A stretch of 64,000 nucleotides of DNA from Cordylochernes scorpioides (GCA_030710605.1 CP092870.1:97616592-97680591); one strand, 5' to 3'; shown: positions 10,879 to 21,942, counted from the stretch's first letter. Made by a program: numbers and translations. The notes: generated from the letters alone by a model not told the origin.

Positions 10879-11035
10879 CAGCAAAACCCCTCTATAGCGA
10901 ATCCCAATGGGATTGAACCTGTGGCCATGGTTCATTATAGCCATAGTTCACTGCATTATAAAATGGAGATTATTCCAAACTTGTTATAAGGAAAGATTCG
11001 CTGTATCCCGAGTTCATTTTAGCAGGGTTTTACTG
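10879..11035 (-). mobile_element. Family B MITE
   Basis: CAGCAAAACCCCTCTATAGC to GCAGGGTTTTACTG, with the CCCAATGGGATTGAACC and TATAAAATGGAGATTATT blocks of the family in reverse order. Confidence 0.75.
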
Positions 11036-11617
11036 TGAGACATAGGGTCCCATAGTTACCTCGTACATGTACTCAAGGTATTCAGTCAATTTATCCCTTT
11101 ATTTGCTGCTGAAATCCCCTTATCTCTTTCTTTTTCTCTGGGTCCGGCAAAGGATTATTAAGTGGTTGAAGAGATCAACCATTCAATACTATTTAAAGCG
11201 GTAATATATAAATCAATAAAATATATTACCAATATTGAATTTATTTTCATTTTGTATTGAACTACTTTTTGTGCTCTTTAATATTTGTAAATAAACATTT
11301 AAAAGTTGTTGAATCGTTGCTATTTTCAACCACACACACTTGTGTGATAACTATAAATACACATGTATATTTTTATAATTCCAGCAATGGAATACTAACC
11401 AACAGAGTAGGCAAGCTGTTTGACCCCTGTTCTGAGAAGTGTTTGTTTCCTGCCACATGCCCCTGGATGTGAAAACCTGACTGACATCAGCCTACATCCC
11501 AAGGTAATCAAAACCACAGCAGTGGCTACCTTCTACAATTAACATCTTGGACTTGAGATGGGCAATAACAGCCTCCACATAGACCTGTCCACACTGTCAA
11601 AAGAACTCTTGTCGCTC
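11036..11617. other. Unassigned stretch
   Basis: AT-rich up to about 11380, then closer to balanced composition. A short frame at 11257-11472 has no recognisable domain. Confidence 0.35.
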
Positions 11618-12014
11618 ACCAATGGCATCTCCTCCTTTGCCGGTCCCAAGCCCGGATGAAAAAGGAGGAGGGGGAGCAGTAACAAGCTCACTAAAAAACC
11701 TGGGCTCAGCTGGCCCGGCTGATAGTACCTTGTAAGGGCTCCTGATCCAGGGATACAGGATGAGCAGCGTTTGTACTCCTTTTTAGGAGCGGCTGCACAT
11801 GGTGTCTGTTCCTCATGTCAGAGGCGGCCATTTCTTTTGGAGCTAAGTCGGCCTGCCACTGAGTAGTGCTCCCAGTCTTAATGACAAAGGCAGATGCATT
11901 CTACTTCACCCAGTCATGATGGTTGTCAAACAGACACCATCAAGGGTCACAACTTGATACCCTAATATGATTGAGCGGAGATAAGAAAGAAGAAGAAGAA
12001 GACCAATGGCATCT
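11618..12014 (+). mobile_element. LINE family G 3' end with 13-bp TSD
   Basis: The insertion is 11631-12001 (371 bp), flanked by ACCAATGGCATCT at 11618-11630 and 12002-12014. It runs from CCGGTCCCAAGCCCGGATGA to an AAGAAGAAGAAG tail. This copy keeps about 60 extra bases near the tail (CAAACAGACACCATCAAGGG) that other copies have lost. Confidence 0.85.
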
Positions 12015-12034
12015 TCAATGGTGGAAACAGGGTA

Positions 12035-12201
12035 CAATAAACCCTGCTAAAATGAACTGGAATATAGCGAACCTTCCCTTATAACGAACCTGAAATATAA
12101 TCCCCATTTTATAATACAGTAAACTATGGCTATAACAAACCATGGCTATAGTGAACCACAAGTTTAGTCCCATTGGGGTGCACTATAGAGGGGTTTTACT
12201 G
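12035..12201 (+). mobile_element. Family B MITE, complete
   Basis: 167 bp, TA at 12033-12034 and 12202-12203. Starts CAATAAACCCTGC, ends GGGGTTTTACTG, with the full internal family B order. It begins only 21 bp after the LINE family G TSD. Confidence 0.8.
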
Positions 12202-12328
12202 TATATTCGGTACATACAATCTAGAGTATAGAGTGGAATCTCATTATAGAAGAAGCCTCTCCTTTATAACAGGTGTTGTCCTTTAGAGAGTGGTTCTCTA
12301 CTGTATTATAACTTTTTATACCTGAGTC

Positions 12329-12480
12329 TATGGGGCTCTGGCACATTTGTAAGTGCAAAGTTGAACTGCTTTTCACATGTGTAGACATGTGGTGCACTTA
12401 CAGTAAAAGTAGTCACCTACTTATACCAACCATGATTATCATGGCCAGTACCACGTGTACTTGGGATAAGCAAAAAAAAA
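12329..12480 (+). mobile_element. SINE family 1, 3' half
   Basis: Starts inside the SINE at GGGGCTCTGGCACATTTG and runs to GGGATAAGC plus an A-tail. A typical 5'-truncated copy. Confidence 0.75.
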
Positions 12481-12984
12481 TTAGGTCTATATTGTTTTAG
12501 CAATGGTTATAACACATGAGAATGCTATAACAACATAAAAGATTGATACCAAGTGAGAATATTATAGAGAGATTTGACTGTTCGTTATTAGTGAACTTGT
12601 TGAGTTTTTATTAAAAAGTAATTAATGCACACTTCCAGCAATATTGATTATTTTAATGATGAGATTATAAAAATCCTACCTTAAACTTTAAAACAAATTT
12701 TAAGTTACTTGTTTATAATTGTTACCTCACAATAGAGTTCATGTTTGTTCTTTTTTTGTTTTGCTAATGGCACAGGATGGAAAGAAAATGGAGATCCATA
12801 ATGGCTGGCCATAGAGACCCTCCTCACTTAATGATGATAATTACCATCATTTTGTGTTATTGGCCTTAATAGGATGATGAGAGTATCAAAGTTTGAATAG
12901 AAACTGCTGCCAGGTCAAATCTCATCGTTGGGGAATATATTTGCATATAGCTGCAAAGGATATAGAAATATAGGTGACAATCAA
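12481..12984. other. Unassigned AT-rich stretch
   Basis: No repeat end or coding signal seen. Confidence 0.35.
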
Positions 12985-13247
12985 AATTTGAAACTATTTT
13001 AAACGCGTAAGATTATTTTTGAAATTAAAAAATTTCTACTGCCCTTACTGCAATGGGAAAATTAATGGGAAGCCCTGGCTCATCAGTGGTGAACCCTCCC
13101 AGCGGTTTTCGCCAGTTTAATCTACCATACCGCTGTTATATTGCATTTTTGGAACTTCCTTTTATAGTGATCCTGTTGCTAGACTCTTGGAATGGATATT
13201 TTAGAAGAACTATGGACATAAGCTTTGAGGACAGTAGAATTACATAG
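12985..13247 (+). repeat. Family M repeat
   Basis: Contains the family M signature: an ACGCGT-A-GATT end block, AATTTCTACTGCCCTTACTGC, AAAATTAATGGGA, CATCAGTGGTGAACCCTCC and TTTAATCTACCATACCGCTG. The short frame inside is a by-product of the repeat, since copies on both strands share the same DNA blocks rather than a protein. Confidence 0.65.
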
Positions 13248-13323
13248 GTGACAATATGCATATTTAGTGTGAAAATACGTATATAAATATACAATATTAT
13301 TCTTCTAATAAAAATATAATTAC

Positions 13324-13481
13324 AGTAGAATATATCATTATAATGGGTTCCTTTTATAAATATAACACATACACATTAAGTTATAAAATTATAATTCTAG
13401 ATTTCCAAGTTTTAAGCTTCAATTGTGTCAATTGTGGCAATAACAAAGAGTTTAAAGTTGTTATAACAAGGTGTGTCTGAC
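13324..13481. repeat. Possible pogo-like MITE relic
   Basis: CAGTAGAATATATC near 13324 and a GACTGTA end near 13482 bracket AT-rich DNA with ATTATAATGGG and GTTATAACAAGG. Weak case based only on ends. Confidence 0.3.
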
Positions 13482-13575
13482 TGTATTCTCATATACTTTT
13501 CTACAAATGCATTTCTATGAAAGCTTGTTCAACCCTGTGTAAACTTTCAATATTCACACAACTATTAGCATTACT

Positions 13576-13712
13576 TAGGAAAAAAGGCATCTCCTTATCG
13601 TGCAACTGAAAGTTGCTGATGGCTTGCGCCATCTATCGGAATAAATATCAACTATTCTCGTTGATTTTTAATTATTCCAGAATTGGCCAAATACCCATTC
13701 TTGATTAATCAT
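13576..13712 (-). repeat. Hammerhead-family element, truncated
   Basis: Same body as 38212-38345 (GGCATCTCCTTATCGTGCAA, GATGGCTTGCGCCATC, TCTCGTTGATTTTTAATTAT, GAATTGGCCAAATACCCA). It stops at CTTGATTAATCA, just before the hammerhead end present at 38.35 kb. Confidence 0.7.
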
Positions 13713-14049
13713 ATTAGCATTACTATTGTCATGTTTTCTACCTATTGGTTACCTCAAATTTCAGACACCATAAAATATTATTAGCTTTTATTTTTGACAA
13801 ATTCAACAAAACTTCAACACACACCAACACCTTAAATATCTCCTTTTATATTTACATATTTTCCTTTTCTCTATGTAAATATATACATACTGTATTTACT
13901 GCATTTTATTTATAAATTAAAAAAAAAGATAAGTAATCAGCATATGGAATCACTACAACTATCAACCCAGATTTTTTTTCAATTTAGCTCAATATGCAAT
14001 TATTCTTGATAAGGAGATATTTATATTCATGATAAAATTGTGAAAAAAG

Positions 14050-14168
14050 TTTTAAAATTACAAAATATTTTCTCACAATAAGCCCGTTGAAGAGCGATTA
14101 TTGCTTGAAAGCTAGCGTGTTGTAATAAAAAGAAACTCATTGTGAGAAAATATTTTGTAATTTTAAAA
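14050..14168. repeat. Palindrome enclosing a Penelope-type hairpin
   Basis: About 30-bp arms at 14050-14079 and 14138-14168 are perfectly complementary (core ATTTTCTCACAAT). The spacer holds CCCGTTGAAGAGC, a hairpin and TTGAAAGCTAGCGTG (14083-14117), followed by AAAAAGAAAC. The same order occurs at the end of the Penelope-like element at 46668-46720. Confidence 0.65.
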
Positions 14169-14169
14169 G

Positions 14170-14639
14170 GAGAGATATTTAACCATCACCTTTTAGAATG
14201 GAAAGAATATCTTGGAAATCTGGCAATATTTCAAAGCCTATCTTTACATCACATAGCATTGGTTGGGTTTATGCAAAACAGGAAAGGTGGTGCCAGCAAC
14301 CACTACAAGTATGAAAGAAGACTAGTTTTAATTTGCATATAAATACTGGTATTCAAATGACTAGGAAAAATATAAAATGAAGTTGTGAAAGACTTGAAGA
14401 GGAAAAACTTTTATAAATGTATAGAATTGTCAGAAAAAAAAAAGAATTGAATTTAACTATACAAAATTATTTTTTTCAACTAAATTATGCAGTTTCTGCA
14501 GACAATTCCTTCCCATTTTTTAATTGAATTTCTTTAAGAGGCTTTATTTTGAAGAGAACCATCTTCCTGTGTCTCAAGGACAAATTTAAATATGGCGATG
14601 AAGCAATTTAGATTTTAAATTTGAAATTATTTATATAAA
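14170..14639. other. Unassigned AT-rich stretch
   Basis: No recognisable element. Confidence 0.35.
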
Positions 14640-14744
14640 ATAGAACCCCTCCATATGAGAACACTCACGCTAGAGGATGTCTCTCCATAAGATTTGGTCT
14701 TGTTACCTTTTGTTTCTAATCCAAATTGTGGGCCTTATCATGGT
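14640..14744. repeat. Half family A MITE joined to TTATC arm
   Basis: TAGAACCCCTCCATATGAGA opens a family A copy. At about 14690 it switches to the TTATC arm (ATTTGGTCTTGTTACC, AATCCAAATTGTGG, CCTTATCATG). Confidence 0.5.
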
Positions 14745-15029
14745 TTAAGTAAGAAAACTCCCCGTGATGGGGGCTGATACTGTGTATAATGTCCCCTAGA
14801 ACCAAATACAGGTTTGTGATTAAATTTATCTCTTTGAGATGAATTGCCAATCAAGACAAAACTGCCCTTGTGGTTTAAATCAGTTTTCCTTCTTCAAATG
14901 CAGCCAGTTCTGACTGAAGAGCTCCATCTCCCTGACTTGGGATTAAGGCAATCAGAGATGTCATTGTATCATAGTCTTTGGGCATGTGTGGTGCTTATGG
15001 GGATAATGGTGCTGCACATTGTCACCTAG

Positions 15030-15208
15030 AGTAGAACTACCTCTCTGTAAAGGACAACACCTAATTGCAGAGCCAAAGTATCCTTTAGAGAGAGTTTTCC
15101 TCTTACCAGAGAGTTGCTAAATAGTAAAACTGGTAATTTACAGATGAAAACTGTCTTTTGTAGAGAGGTGCCTTCTAGCGAGAGTGTCCTCTCATGGAGG
15201 TTCTACTG
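15030..15208 (-). mobile_element. Family A MITE
   Basis: GTAGAACTACCTCTCTG to GGAGGTTCTACTG, with all internal family blocks in reverse order. Confidence 0.8.
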
Positions 15209-15447
15209 TGCTAATACTATTGGTCCATGACGGTTTATTCAAAGGATCTACAAAAGTGATGATTTGCTTATACTGGAGCTAGCCTCCATATCTGTTCCCC
15301 ATAACCCAGGGGACATGCCTAGTAACAGTGGCAGCTTTACCCCAAAGTTGTGATTTGAAAAACAGTTAAGTGTTGAATTATAGTCGAATGATTATATAGT
15401 AGAGACTCCATTGTAAGACTACTTTTAACTCTACATGAATAAACCTG

Positions 15448-15770
15448 ATAAGGCACAATTTGGATTATAGATTATAAAACAAGGTAATAAGACCAAATCC
15501 AAATAAATAAATAGCGTGTGACGTTTCGGTAATGTGGCACAATTTGGATTATAGATTATAAACACAAGGTATAATAAGACCAAATCTAAATAAATAAATA
15601 GTGTGTGATGTTTCAGTAACAGCATTGTTACCATCTGCAGACAAAAGTACTGAATCCCTGAAAAAGTACTGAATCATTCAGTACCTTTGTCTGAAGATGG
15701 TAACAACGCTGTTACCGAAACGTTACACATTATTTATTTATTTGGATTTGGTCTTATTACCTTGTGATTA
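15448..15770. mobile_element. TTATC-family element, nested
   Basis: A first arm (15448-15535) breaks off at GTTTCGGTAA. A second, nearly complete palindromic copy follows, with CTGAAGA at 15691-15697, the stem GGTAAC/GTTACC and GAAACG. It ends in TTATTACCTTGTG. Confidence 0.65.
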
Positions 15771-15806
15771 TAAAATATTTATTTATATAAATAAACCAAC
15801 TATAGT

Positions 15807-15998
15807 AGAACCTCTCTGTAAAGGACACCTAGTTGCAGGGTCTGTACAGTACTGAATGAGAACATGTTTTCATTCTCATTTTCTCATTTTCTCATCAGTT
15901 CTTAGTCAGTACTTTTGTCTGAAGATGGTATCAACGCTGTTACCGAAACGTCACACACTATTTATTTATTTGGATTTGGTCTTATTACCTTGTGTTTA
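15807..15998. repeat. Family A end and TTATC arm
   Basis: 15807-15843 is the outer 37 bp of a family A MITE. 15901-15998 is a single TTATC arm with CTGAAGA (15919-15925), hairpin, GAAACGTCACAC and the CTTATTACCTTGTGTTTAT end. Confidence 0.6.
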
Positions 15999-16544
15999 TG
16001 GATAAACCTGTTCTGTCCTCAAGATGATCTCATATCAAATACTCTGTCATGTCAGAGGCCATGTCATGAGGAGTCTCTCAACTGAGTCTCTGATAACAAC
16101 CCACTTCCAGGAGAGACCGAGTTTGGCATTGTGTTTCAATGGTCTCTCATGGAAGATTATGATTATATTATAGTTAAACTATGCATTCTCTAATGTTGGT
16201 ATGGCAGCATTCCAGTATCAGTTAGTACCATTATGCTAATAGCAGCTATGCAACTTGCCTGTTTGCATATGGTCTTGTGTACTTTTAAATGAATCTAAAG
16301 ATATGCCCTTAAGTGAGTAGAGCAAGCTACGTAGAGCAATCACTTCTATCATTAAGGAAACCAAGTCAACTGGTTGTGCTCTAAAGAAAGAGAAATTACA
16401 AACTTTAGTGAAAGAGTCACCTTTTCTTCCTTTCACTTTTTTTGCACTTCCTGGGGAACTGGTTTCAGATCATTAGATGACAGGAAGGTTACAACTGCCG
16501 TCACAACTGCTTACCTCAATGGTGGAAAGATTATATTTAGTTGT
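15999..16544. other. Unassigned stretch
   Basis: More balanced base composition than the flanks, but no frame or repeat could be assigned. The two opposing short frames at 16236-16697 are not convincing. Confidence 0.35.
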
Positions 16545-16549
16545 TTGCA

Positions 16550-17040
16550 CAATCGCAACCTCGATGAGAGGACACTCTTTCTAGAGGACACCTCTCTCTA
16601 CAATGGACAGTTTTCAGTACAGAAATTACCATTTTTACCAATTAGCTGTCTTCTCCGGTCCCAAGCCCGGATAAAAAATGAGGAGGGGGAGCAGTAATAA
16701 GCTCGCTAAAAAACCTGGGCTCAGCTGGCCCGGCTGATAGTACCCTGTAAGGGCTCCTAATCCAGGGATACAGGATGAGCAGCGCTTGTACTCCATGTTA
16801 GGAGCAGCTGTGCACATGGCGTCTGTTCCTCATGTCAGAGGCGGACATTTATTTTGTAGTTAAGTCGACCTGCCACTGAGTAGTGCTCCCAGTCTTAATG
16901 ACAAAGGCAGCCGCTTTCTACTTCACCCAGTGTGGAGATAAGGAAGAAGAAGAAGCTGCTGTCTTCTGGTAAGAGGAAACATCTCCCTTAAGGACATTTT
17001 GACTCTGCAACTAGGTGTCCTTTACAGAGAGGTTCTACTG
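16550..17040 (+). mobile_element. Family A MITE interrupted by LINE family G
   Basis: 5' half about 16550-16654 (GAGGACACTCTTTCTAGAGG), 3' half 16968-17040 ending GGTTCTACTG then TA. The halves join at the LINE target site. Confidence 0.75.
16645..16967 (+). mobile_element. LINE family G 3' end with 10-bp TSD
   Basis: Insertion 16655-16957 (303 bp), TSD GCTGTCTTCT at 16645-16654 and 16958-16967. Starts CCGGTCCCAAGCCCGGATAA, ends GAAGAAGAAGAA. Confidence 0.85.
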
Positions 17041-17074
17041 TAGGTTGTTTATTTATATAAATAAATATTTTATA

Positions 17075-17315
17075 ATCACAAGGTAATAAGACCAAATCCA
17101 AATAAATAAATAGTGTGTAACGTTTCGGTAACAGCGTTGTTACCATCTTCAGACAAAGGTACTGAATGATTCAGTACTTTTTCAGGGATTCAGTACTTTT
17201 GTCTGAAGATGGTAACAATGCTGTTACTGAAACATCACACACTATTTATTTATTTAGATTTGGTCTTATTACCTTGTGTTTATAATCTATAATCCAAATT
17301 GTGCCTTATCTATTT
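17075..17315. mobile_element. TTATC-family palindromic element
   Basis: Two inverted arms meet near 17180. The plus arm has CTGAAGA at 17203-17209; the minus arm has its complement TCTTCAG at 17146-17152. Each is followed by a 6-bp hairpin and GAAAC. The right arm ends in ATCCAAATTGTGCCTTATC. Confidence 0.7.
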
Positions 17316-17329
17316 TAAAATCAGTATAG

Positions 17330-17640
17330 CCTTCAATAAAGGACACTCCCACTAGCAGACAGCTCTATAAAAAGAACAATTATCATCACCAAAATTACCA
17401 TATTTACCAATGTGTAGACATATGCCAATTCAATAAAATGATCCCTTGTATCAAGGTGAAGATATCATCAAAGCCTTCATTCAAGGGATAGATTTCTTTT
17501 TAAGAGATTTGTGATTAAAATTTTTTTTTTTTAAACTATATATACCTGGAGAGGCTTGATATTTTCACCTTAATATGTAAAAGCAGTTGCTTACTACCCA
17601 CCATGATTATCATGGCATACTTGGGATAAGTGCCCCACAA
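17330..17640. repeat. Family A relic and SINE 1 tail relic
   Basis: 17335-17415 is a partial family A copy. 17577-17632 matches the SINE 1 end (AAAAGCAGTTGC, CACCATGATTATCATGG, GGGATAAG). Confidence 0.5.
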
Positions 17641-17904
17641 CCAACCCACAAACTGTATCTTATCCTAAAATATTTTGTCATAATTATGTATTCTGTTAGT
17701 TTTGTTCATATCCGCTACTTGGTTCTCTTCTGTGATTATCTTTTTACATTAAAGATACTTGTGTAAATAAGTTAGTATGTATTTTGGTTTAGGTTAGACA
17801 CCACATACACAACATTGTATTTATAATTTAAAGGTAATGCATTATATTTGTATTTCCATTTTTACAGGTGAGGTAGCCTCTCTTAAAGAATATGCAGTTA
17901 AATA

Positions 17905-18097
17905 CACTCATGGACAAAACTTAAGGAAGTTGTACTTTTTAGCATGTATATCAGGATTCAGACAATAACTCTGAAAGATATTACAGTGACCTTTATTGAA
18001 GACACACGAGATAATCAAGTGTGAACAAAATTGCCTGTCTCCTTCTAAAAAATAGATGACAGGTGACATCAAAGACCAAAAGTTTTGTACATGAGTG
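17905..18097. mobile_element. Tc1/mariner-type MITE, family T
   Basis: Starts CACTCATGGACAAAACTTAA and ends AGTTTTGTACATGAGTG. A second copy at 32559-32770 has TA on both sides. Internal blocks CAGTGACCTTTATTGAAGA and AGATAATCAAGTGT are conserved. Here only the left TA remains. Confidence 0.85.
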
Positions 18098-18155
18098 CAT
18101 AGTTTGAAATAGGAAAATATGTATATACAGTAGTATGTATATTAGATAGTATATA

Positions 18156-18319
18156 CAGTAGAGCTACCTCCCTGTAAAGGACAACACCTAATTGCAGAGC
18201 CAAAGTGTCCTTTAGGGAGAGGTGTCCTATTACCGGAGAGTTACTAAATAGCAAAAATGGCAATTTTGCAAATGAAAACTGTCTTTGTAGAGAGGTATCC
18301 TCTCATGGAGGTTCTACTG
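18156..18319 (-). mobile_element. Family A MITE, complete
   Basis: CAGTAGAGCTACC to GGAGGTTCTACTG, TA on both sides, 164 bp. Confidence 0.85.
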
Positions 18320-18366
18320 TATATACGTATGTTATAATAAGTATATAGATATGGGGAAAATAAGTA

Positions 18367-18533
18367 CAGAGAAACCCTGATAAACTTTAAAAGGGATATA
18401 ACGACCTCTCCCTTATAAACAACCTGAAATAGTCCCCATTTTATAATACAGTGAACTATGGGTATAATGAACTATGGCTATAGTGAACCATAGGTTCAAT
18501 CCTATTGAGGTTCGCTATAGAGGGGTTTTACTC
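18367..18533 (+). mobile_element. Family B MITE
   Basis: CAGAGAAACCCTG to GGGGTTTTACT, with the full internal family B order; one terminal base is changed. Confidence 0.75.
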
Positions 18534-18560
18534 TATATTGATGATGGACAAACCATGCGA

Positions 18561-18648
18561 AATCATAAGGTAACAAAACCATATAGAAACAAATTGTAGA
18601 GTTTTGTTATCTTATGATTATAATCCAAATTGCTGACCTTATCATGTG
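18561..18648. repeat. TTATC relic
   Basis: A small inverted pair around AATCATAAGGTAACAAAACC and GTTTTGTTATCTTATGATTA, ending in CAAATTGCTGACCTTATC. Confidence 0.45.
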
Positions 18649-18799
18649 AGAGTATGTTTTATTAAAATGGCATGAGACTATGTAATGCGTCAGAAAATGT
18701 GAAATTTGTATTCCCAGAATATCAGCCATTACTGGAGAATCATAATTTTATAAAAATTATTCTTGAAAATTGAAGTATTCACACAAACATCAAATACAG

Positions 18800-19297
18800 C
18801 CTCATTAAAATGAACCAGGGATATAGCGAACCCTCCTTTATAACAAACTAAAAAATAAACCCCAAAGTAATACTATATAGTGGTGTCTTGTCCATATAGA
18901 GTGAATACAGTAAAACCCCTCTCTATAGTGAACCCCAATGGAACTGAAATATAGACATGGTTCATTATAGTCATAGTTCACTACGGGGGGTCGGTGGGAG
19001 GTTGGTTAAACCATTTGGTTTTCGACCACTACGACCCAGGTTTGATTCCCGCATTGGACACTTTTTTCTGTTTAAAAAAAAATGCCCCAATGGCCCCCCG
19101 ATTCTTGCAAAAGTCCAACCTCACCAGCGAGTGCAAGTAACCAAACGGGTCTCTGACACATTTGTAAGTGCAAAGTCGAACTGCTTTTCACATGTGTAGA
19201 CATGTGGTGCGCTTACAGTAAAAGCAGTCGCTAACTACCCACCATGATTATCATGGCCTGTACCACGTGTACTAGGGATAATTAAAAAAAAAAAAAA
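18800..19297 (+). mobile_element. Family B MITE remnants carrying a SINE 1 insertion
   Basis: 18800-18984 carries two partial family B segments, the second starting CAGTAAAACCCCTCTC at about 18909. At 18985 it is cut by a SINE 1 copy (18985-19297) with the tRNA-like head GGTCGGTGGGAGG, box-B-like GGTTTGATTCCC and a 3' A-tail. No clean TSD is visible. Confidence 0.75.
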
Positions 19298-19311
19298 GCA
19301 TTTAGTTAATA

Positions 19312-19492
19312 CAATAGAACTACTTCCCTGTAAAGGACAACATCTGATTGCAGAGCTAAAGTGTCCTTTAGGGAGAAATCTCCTCTTACCAGAGAGTTAC
19401 TAAATAGTAAAAATGGTAATTTTGCAAAAGAAAACTGTCCTTTACAGAGAGGTGTCTTCTAGCGCAAGTGTCCTCTCATGGAGGTTCTACTG
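19312..19492 (-). mobile_element. Family A MITE
   Basis: CAATAGAACTACTTCCC to GGAGGTTCTACTG, 181 bp, followed at once by another pogo-like end (TACAGTCCCTCTATAACAAC). Confidence 0.8.
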
Positions 19493-19607
19493 TACAGTCC
19501 CTCTATAACAACATCATTTAGAACCAAGAAATGTCAACCACAAAAGTTTAAAGTACATTTCTCAATGATAATGAATACACATCTCTATTTAAGAGAATGC
19601 TAAAGTA

Positions 19608-20270
19608 CTCAATTTGGATTATAAATTTGAAACATAGGGTATTAAAAGATCATATCCAAGTTAATGGAACATCACAAACATTTCATTAATTTGAATGTGA
19701 TCTTGTTAACTTATGTTTTATCTCTATTTAAGAGTTCAGGCTAGAAGGCCATCTTGATTTAGTCAATTAGACTTTAGAAAGCTTAGCATCTCTGTTGTTG
19801 TTGTCGTGCCCAATGAAGAGTCTCATATGTCTCCATACATCTCTATCACAGCAGTCACAATGTCCACTATCTTGGGTTTGTAAAGCTGCTGCTCTGGGTC
19901 AATGTCAATTTTCTGCAAGGCCATTGCTGGACATGAGAATATGTAGGTAGGTGTTAGTTCCACACCATGACAATTGTGCATGTCCTATAGGTTATTTTAC
20001 CATCTGGATGTATTGTCATTCCTTTATAGTGTTTCATTCTGAGTCTTGTTATTGTTTTTGTAATTCTTCTCTTAAGAGTATATTTCGCATATTTGAACTT
20101 TCCTTATCTTTTGTTGAATTATCTTGTATTTTGCCAAAGCGTCAAATACCGAGTTATTTCCGTAGCATCTCTATTTACATAGGGACCAATTCTACTCTTG
20201 GTTATTAAATGGCCACATTTTTAATGATACTGACATCTTATTTAAGATGTTTTTTTCATTCTCCAATTTA
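19608..20270. other. TTATC relic (19608-19722), then unassigned DNA
   Basis: 19608-19722 is a decayed TTATC inverted pair. 19738-19770 repeats the block seen at 1660. The rest, including a cysteine-containing short frame at 19951-20208, shows no domain I can name. Confidence 0.35.
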
Positions 20271-20272
20271 TA

Positions 20273-20454
20273 CAGTATAAACCACCATGAGAGAACACTC
20301 CTGCTAGAAGATACCTCTCTACAATGGACAGTCTTCATCCCTAAAATTAACATTTTTACCAATTTTCTGCTCTCTAGTAAGAGAACACCTTTCCCTAAAA
20401 GACACTTTGGCTCTACAACTACGTATTGTCCTTTATAGAGAGGAATTCTACTAT
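20273..20454 (+). mobile_element. Family A MITE, decayed
   Basis: CAGTATAAACCACCATGAGA to GAATTCTACTATA, internal blocks intact. Confidence 0.65.
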
Positions 20455-20557
20455 AATCTGTTTTGCATAAAAAATAAATGGCATTCTTATTTTTAATCTA
20501 ATTTCTATGTTACTTATTATCAACTTTCAAGGGGAAAAAAATACATTTTTCACCTTT

Positions 20558-20900
20558 ACTGTCAAATATAGGGGGGTCAGTGGAAGGCTGGTTAAACCAT
20601 TTGGTTTTCGACCACTACGACCCGGGTTCGATTCCCACATTGGACACCTTTTTCTGTTTAAAAAAAAAAAAAAGCTCCAATGGCCCCCGATTCTTGCAAA
20701 AGTTCAACCCCACCAGCGAGTGCAAATAACCAAACGGGGCTCTGGCACATTTGTAAGTGCAAAGTCGAACTGATTTTCACATGTGTAGACATGTGGTGCA
20801 CTTACAGTAAAAGCAGTCGCTAACTAACCACCATGATTATCATGGCCTGTACCACGTGTACTAGGGATAAGCAAAAAAAAAAAACTGTCAAACATATAGG
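20558..20900 (+). mobile_element. SINE family 1 with imperfect TSD
   Basis: SINE 20571-20883 with head GGGGTCAGTGGAAGGCTGG, perfect box B GGTTCGATTCC and an A-tail. ACTGTCAAATATAGG upstream and ACTGTCAAACATATAGG downstream form a TSD with a 2-bp indel. Confidence 0.88.
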
Positions 20901-20923
20901 TACATTTAAATAAGTATAGGAAT

Positions 20924-20982
20924 GATAAGGCACAATTTGGGTTATATTTATTTGTATTTGGTCTTATTACCTTGTGTTTATA
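20924..20982. repeat. TTATC relic
   Basis: GATAAGGCACAATTTGG then a jump to TTATTTGTATTTGGTCTTAT and ACCTTGTGTTTAT. Confidence 0.5.
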
Positions 20983-21690
20983 ACTATAAGAACTAACTTC
21001 AATGTGTGCATGTGCGCAGGCTGCATGCACATGTATGTGTACAAATTGACATTTATGGATAAAAACACAGAGAGAAATATTCAGAGCTATTCAATTTCTC
21101 CTATTTAAAATTCTTTCATTATAGTTTATGCAAGTCATTTAACCTATCAACATACTTGTCAACAAAGAAAAAAGAATGAAAATCTTGTATAAAAGTCACT
21201 TGTTTCAGAGTGAAACCATTATTTTATATTCATTTTTTGTTAAATATTGGAATAAAATGTCCTTTCATATATCACTTGATATATTTTGACAATTAGAAAA
21301 AAATTTAGTTGGTTGTTAATGAAATTATAGAAAGATATATTCTTTGTTATTGTTGTACGATTTAATTCTAAACAATTGGCTAGTTTAAGCTTTTTAATGG
21401 TTGAATATATGCATGGTTTGTTTGTGATTATTTCTCGAAATATGAATAGTATAAACAAAAAAATATATATATAGTTTGCATCATGTATAATTTTATTGGT
21501 ACTAATGCACTAAGGTTGTTAACCTAAACTATAAATATATATAACGTCAAGTTTTGAAACATAAATTCAAACCAAACGATGACTAACCGTTCTATTGTTT
21601 ATCATGAGTGATGATTCATTCACTCCCGGTGTGGTAAAAATCTAAAATAAACTAACAAATTCTATATATAGGGTGATTTAAAAATAATAA
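20983..21690. other. Unassigned AT-rich stretch
   Basis: No repeat boundary or coding signal noticed. Confidence 0.35.
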
Positions 21691-21699
21691 AAAACTTAC

Positions 21700-21942
21700 C
21701 TAAATTGTATCCAACATGCGTAATGGTAAAAGTTCAACAATCCCGTAGAATAACCAATGTTGATAAATGTAAATACATGCCCGCACGTCAGCGAAAGCAA
21801 AGTAACCGTCTGCTTGGTTGGAGGGAGCCAGCCAATTGAAGAAGCAGTACGCCTGCTCAGTAGGTGGCCGCTCATTGGTCCAATCTGGGTCGACATCTTT
21901 CGTTTTTAAACATAGGGCATCAACACACTTTACTCCCTTCAT
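21700..21942 (-). other. Candidate exon with strong 5' splice donor
   Basis: On the minus strand an open frame of 80 codons starts ATGAAGGGAGTAAAGTG and ends TAG exactly where the sequence reads TTTAG|GTAAGTTTTTTATT, a near-ideal splice donor. Its composition is less AT-biased than the surroundings. The peptide (MKGVKCVDALCLKTKDVDPD...) fits no family I recognise. An alternative frame is also open. It may be an exon of a host gene, a transcribed non-coding RNA or an unclassified element. Confidence 0.25.

Noticed and set aside
19951-20208. Cysteine-rich 85-codon frame as a secreted peptide gene
   Set aside because: No cleavage signal or conserved cysteine spacing, and it lies in repeat-derived AT-rich DNA.
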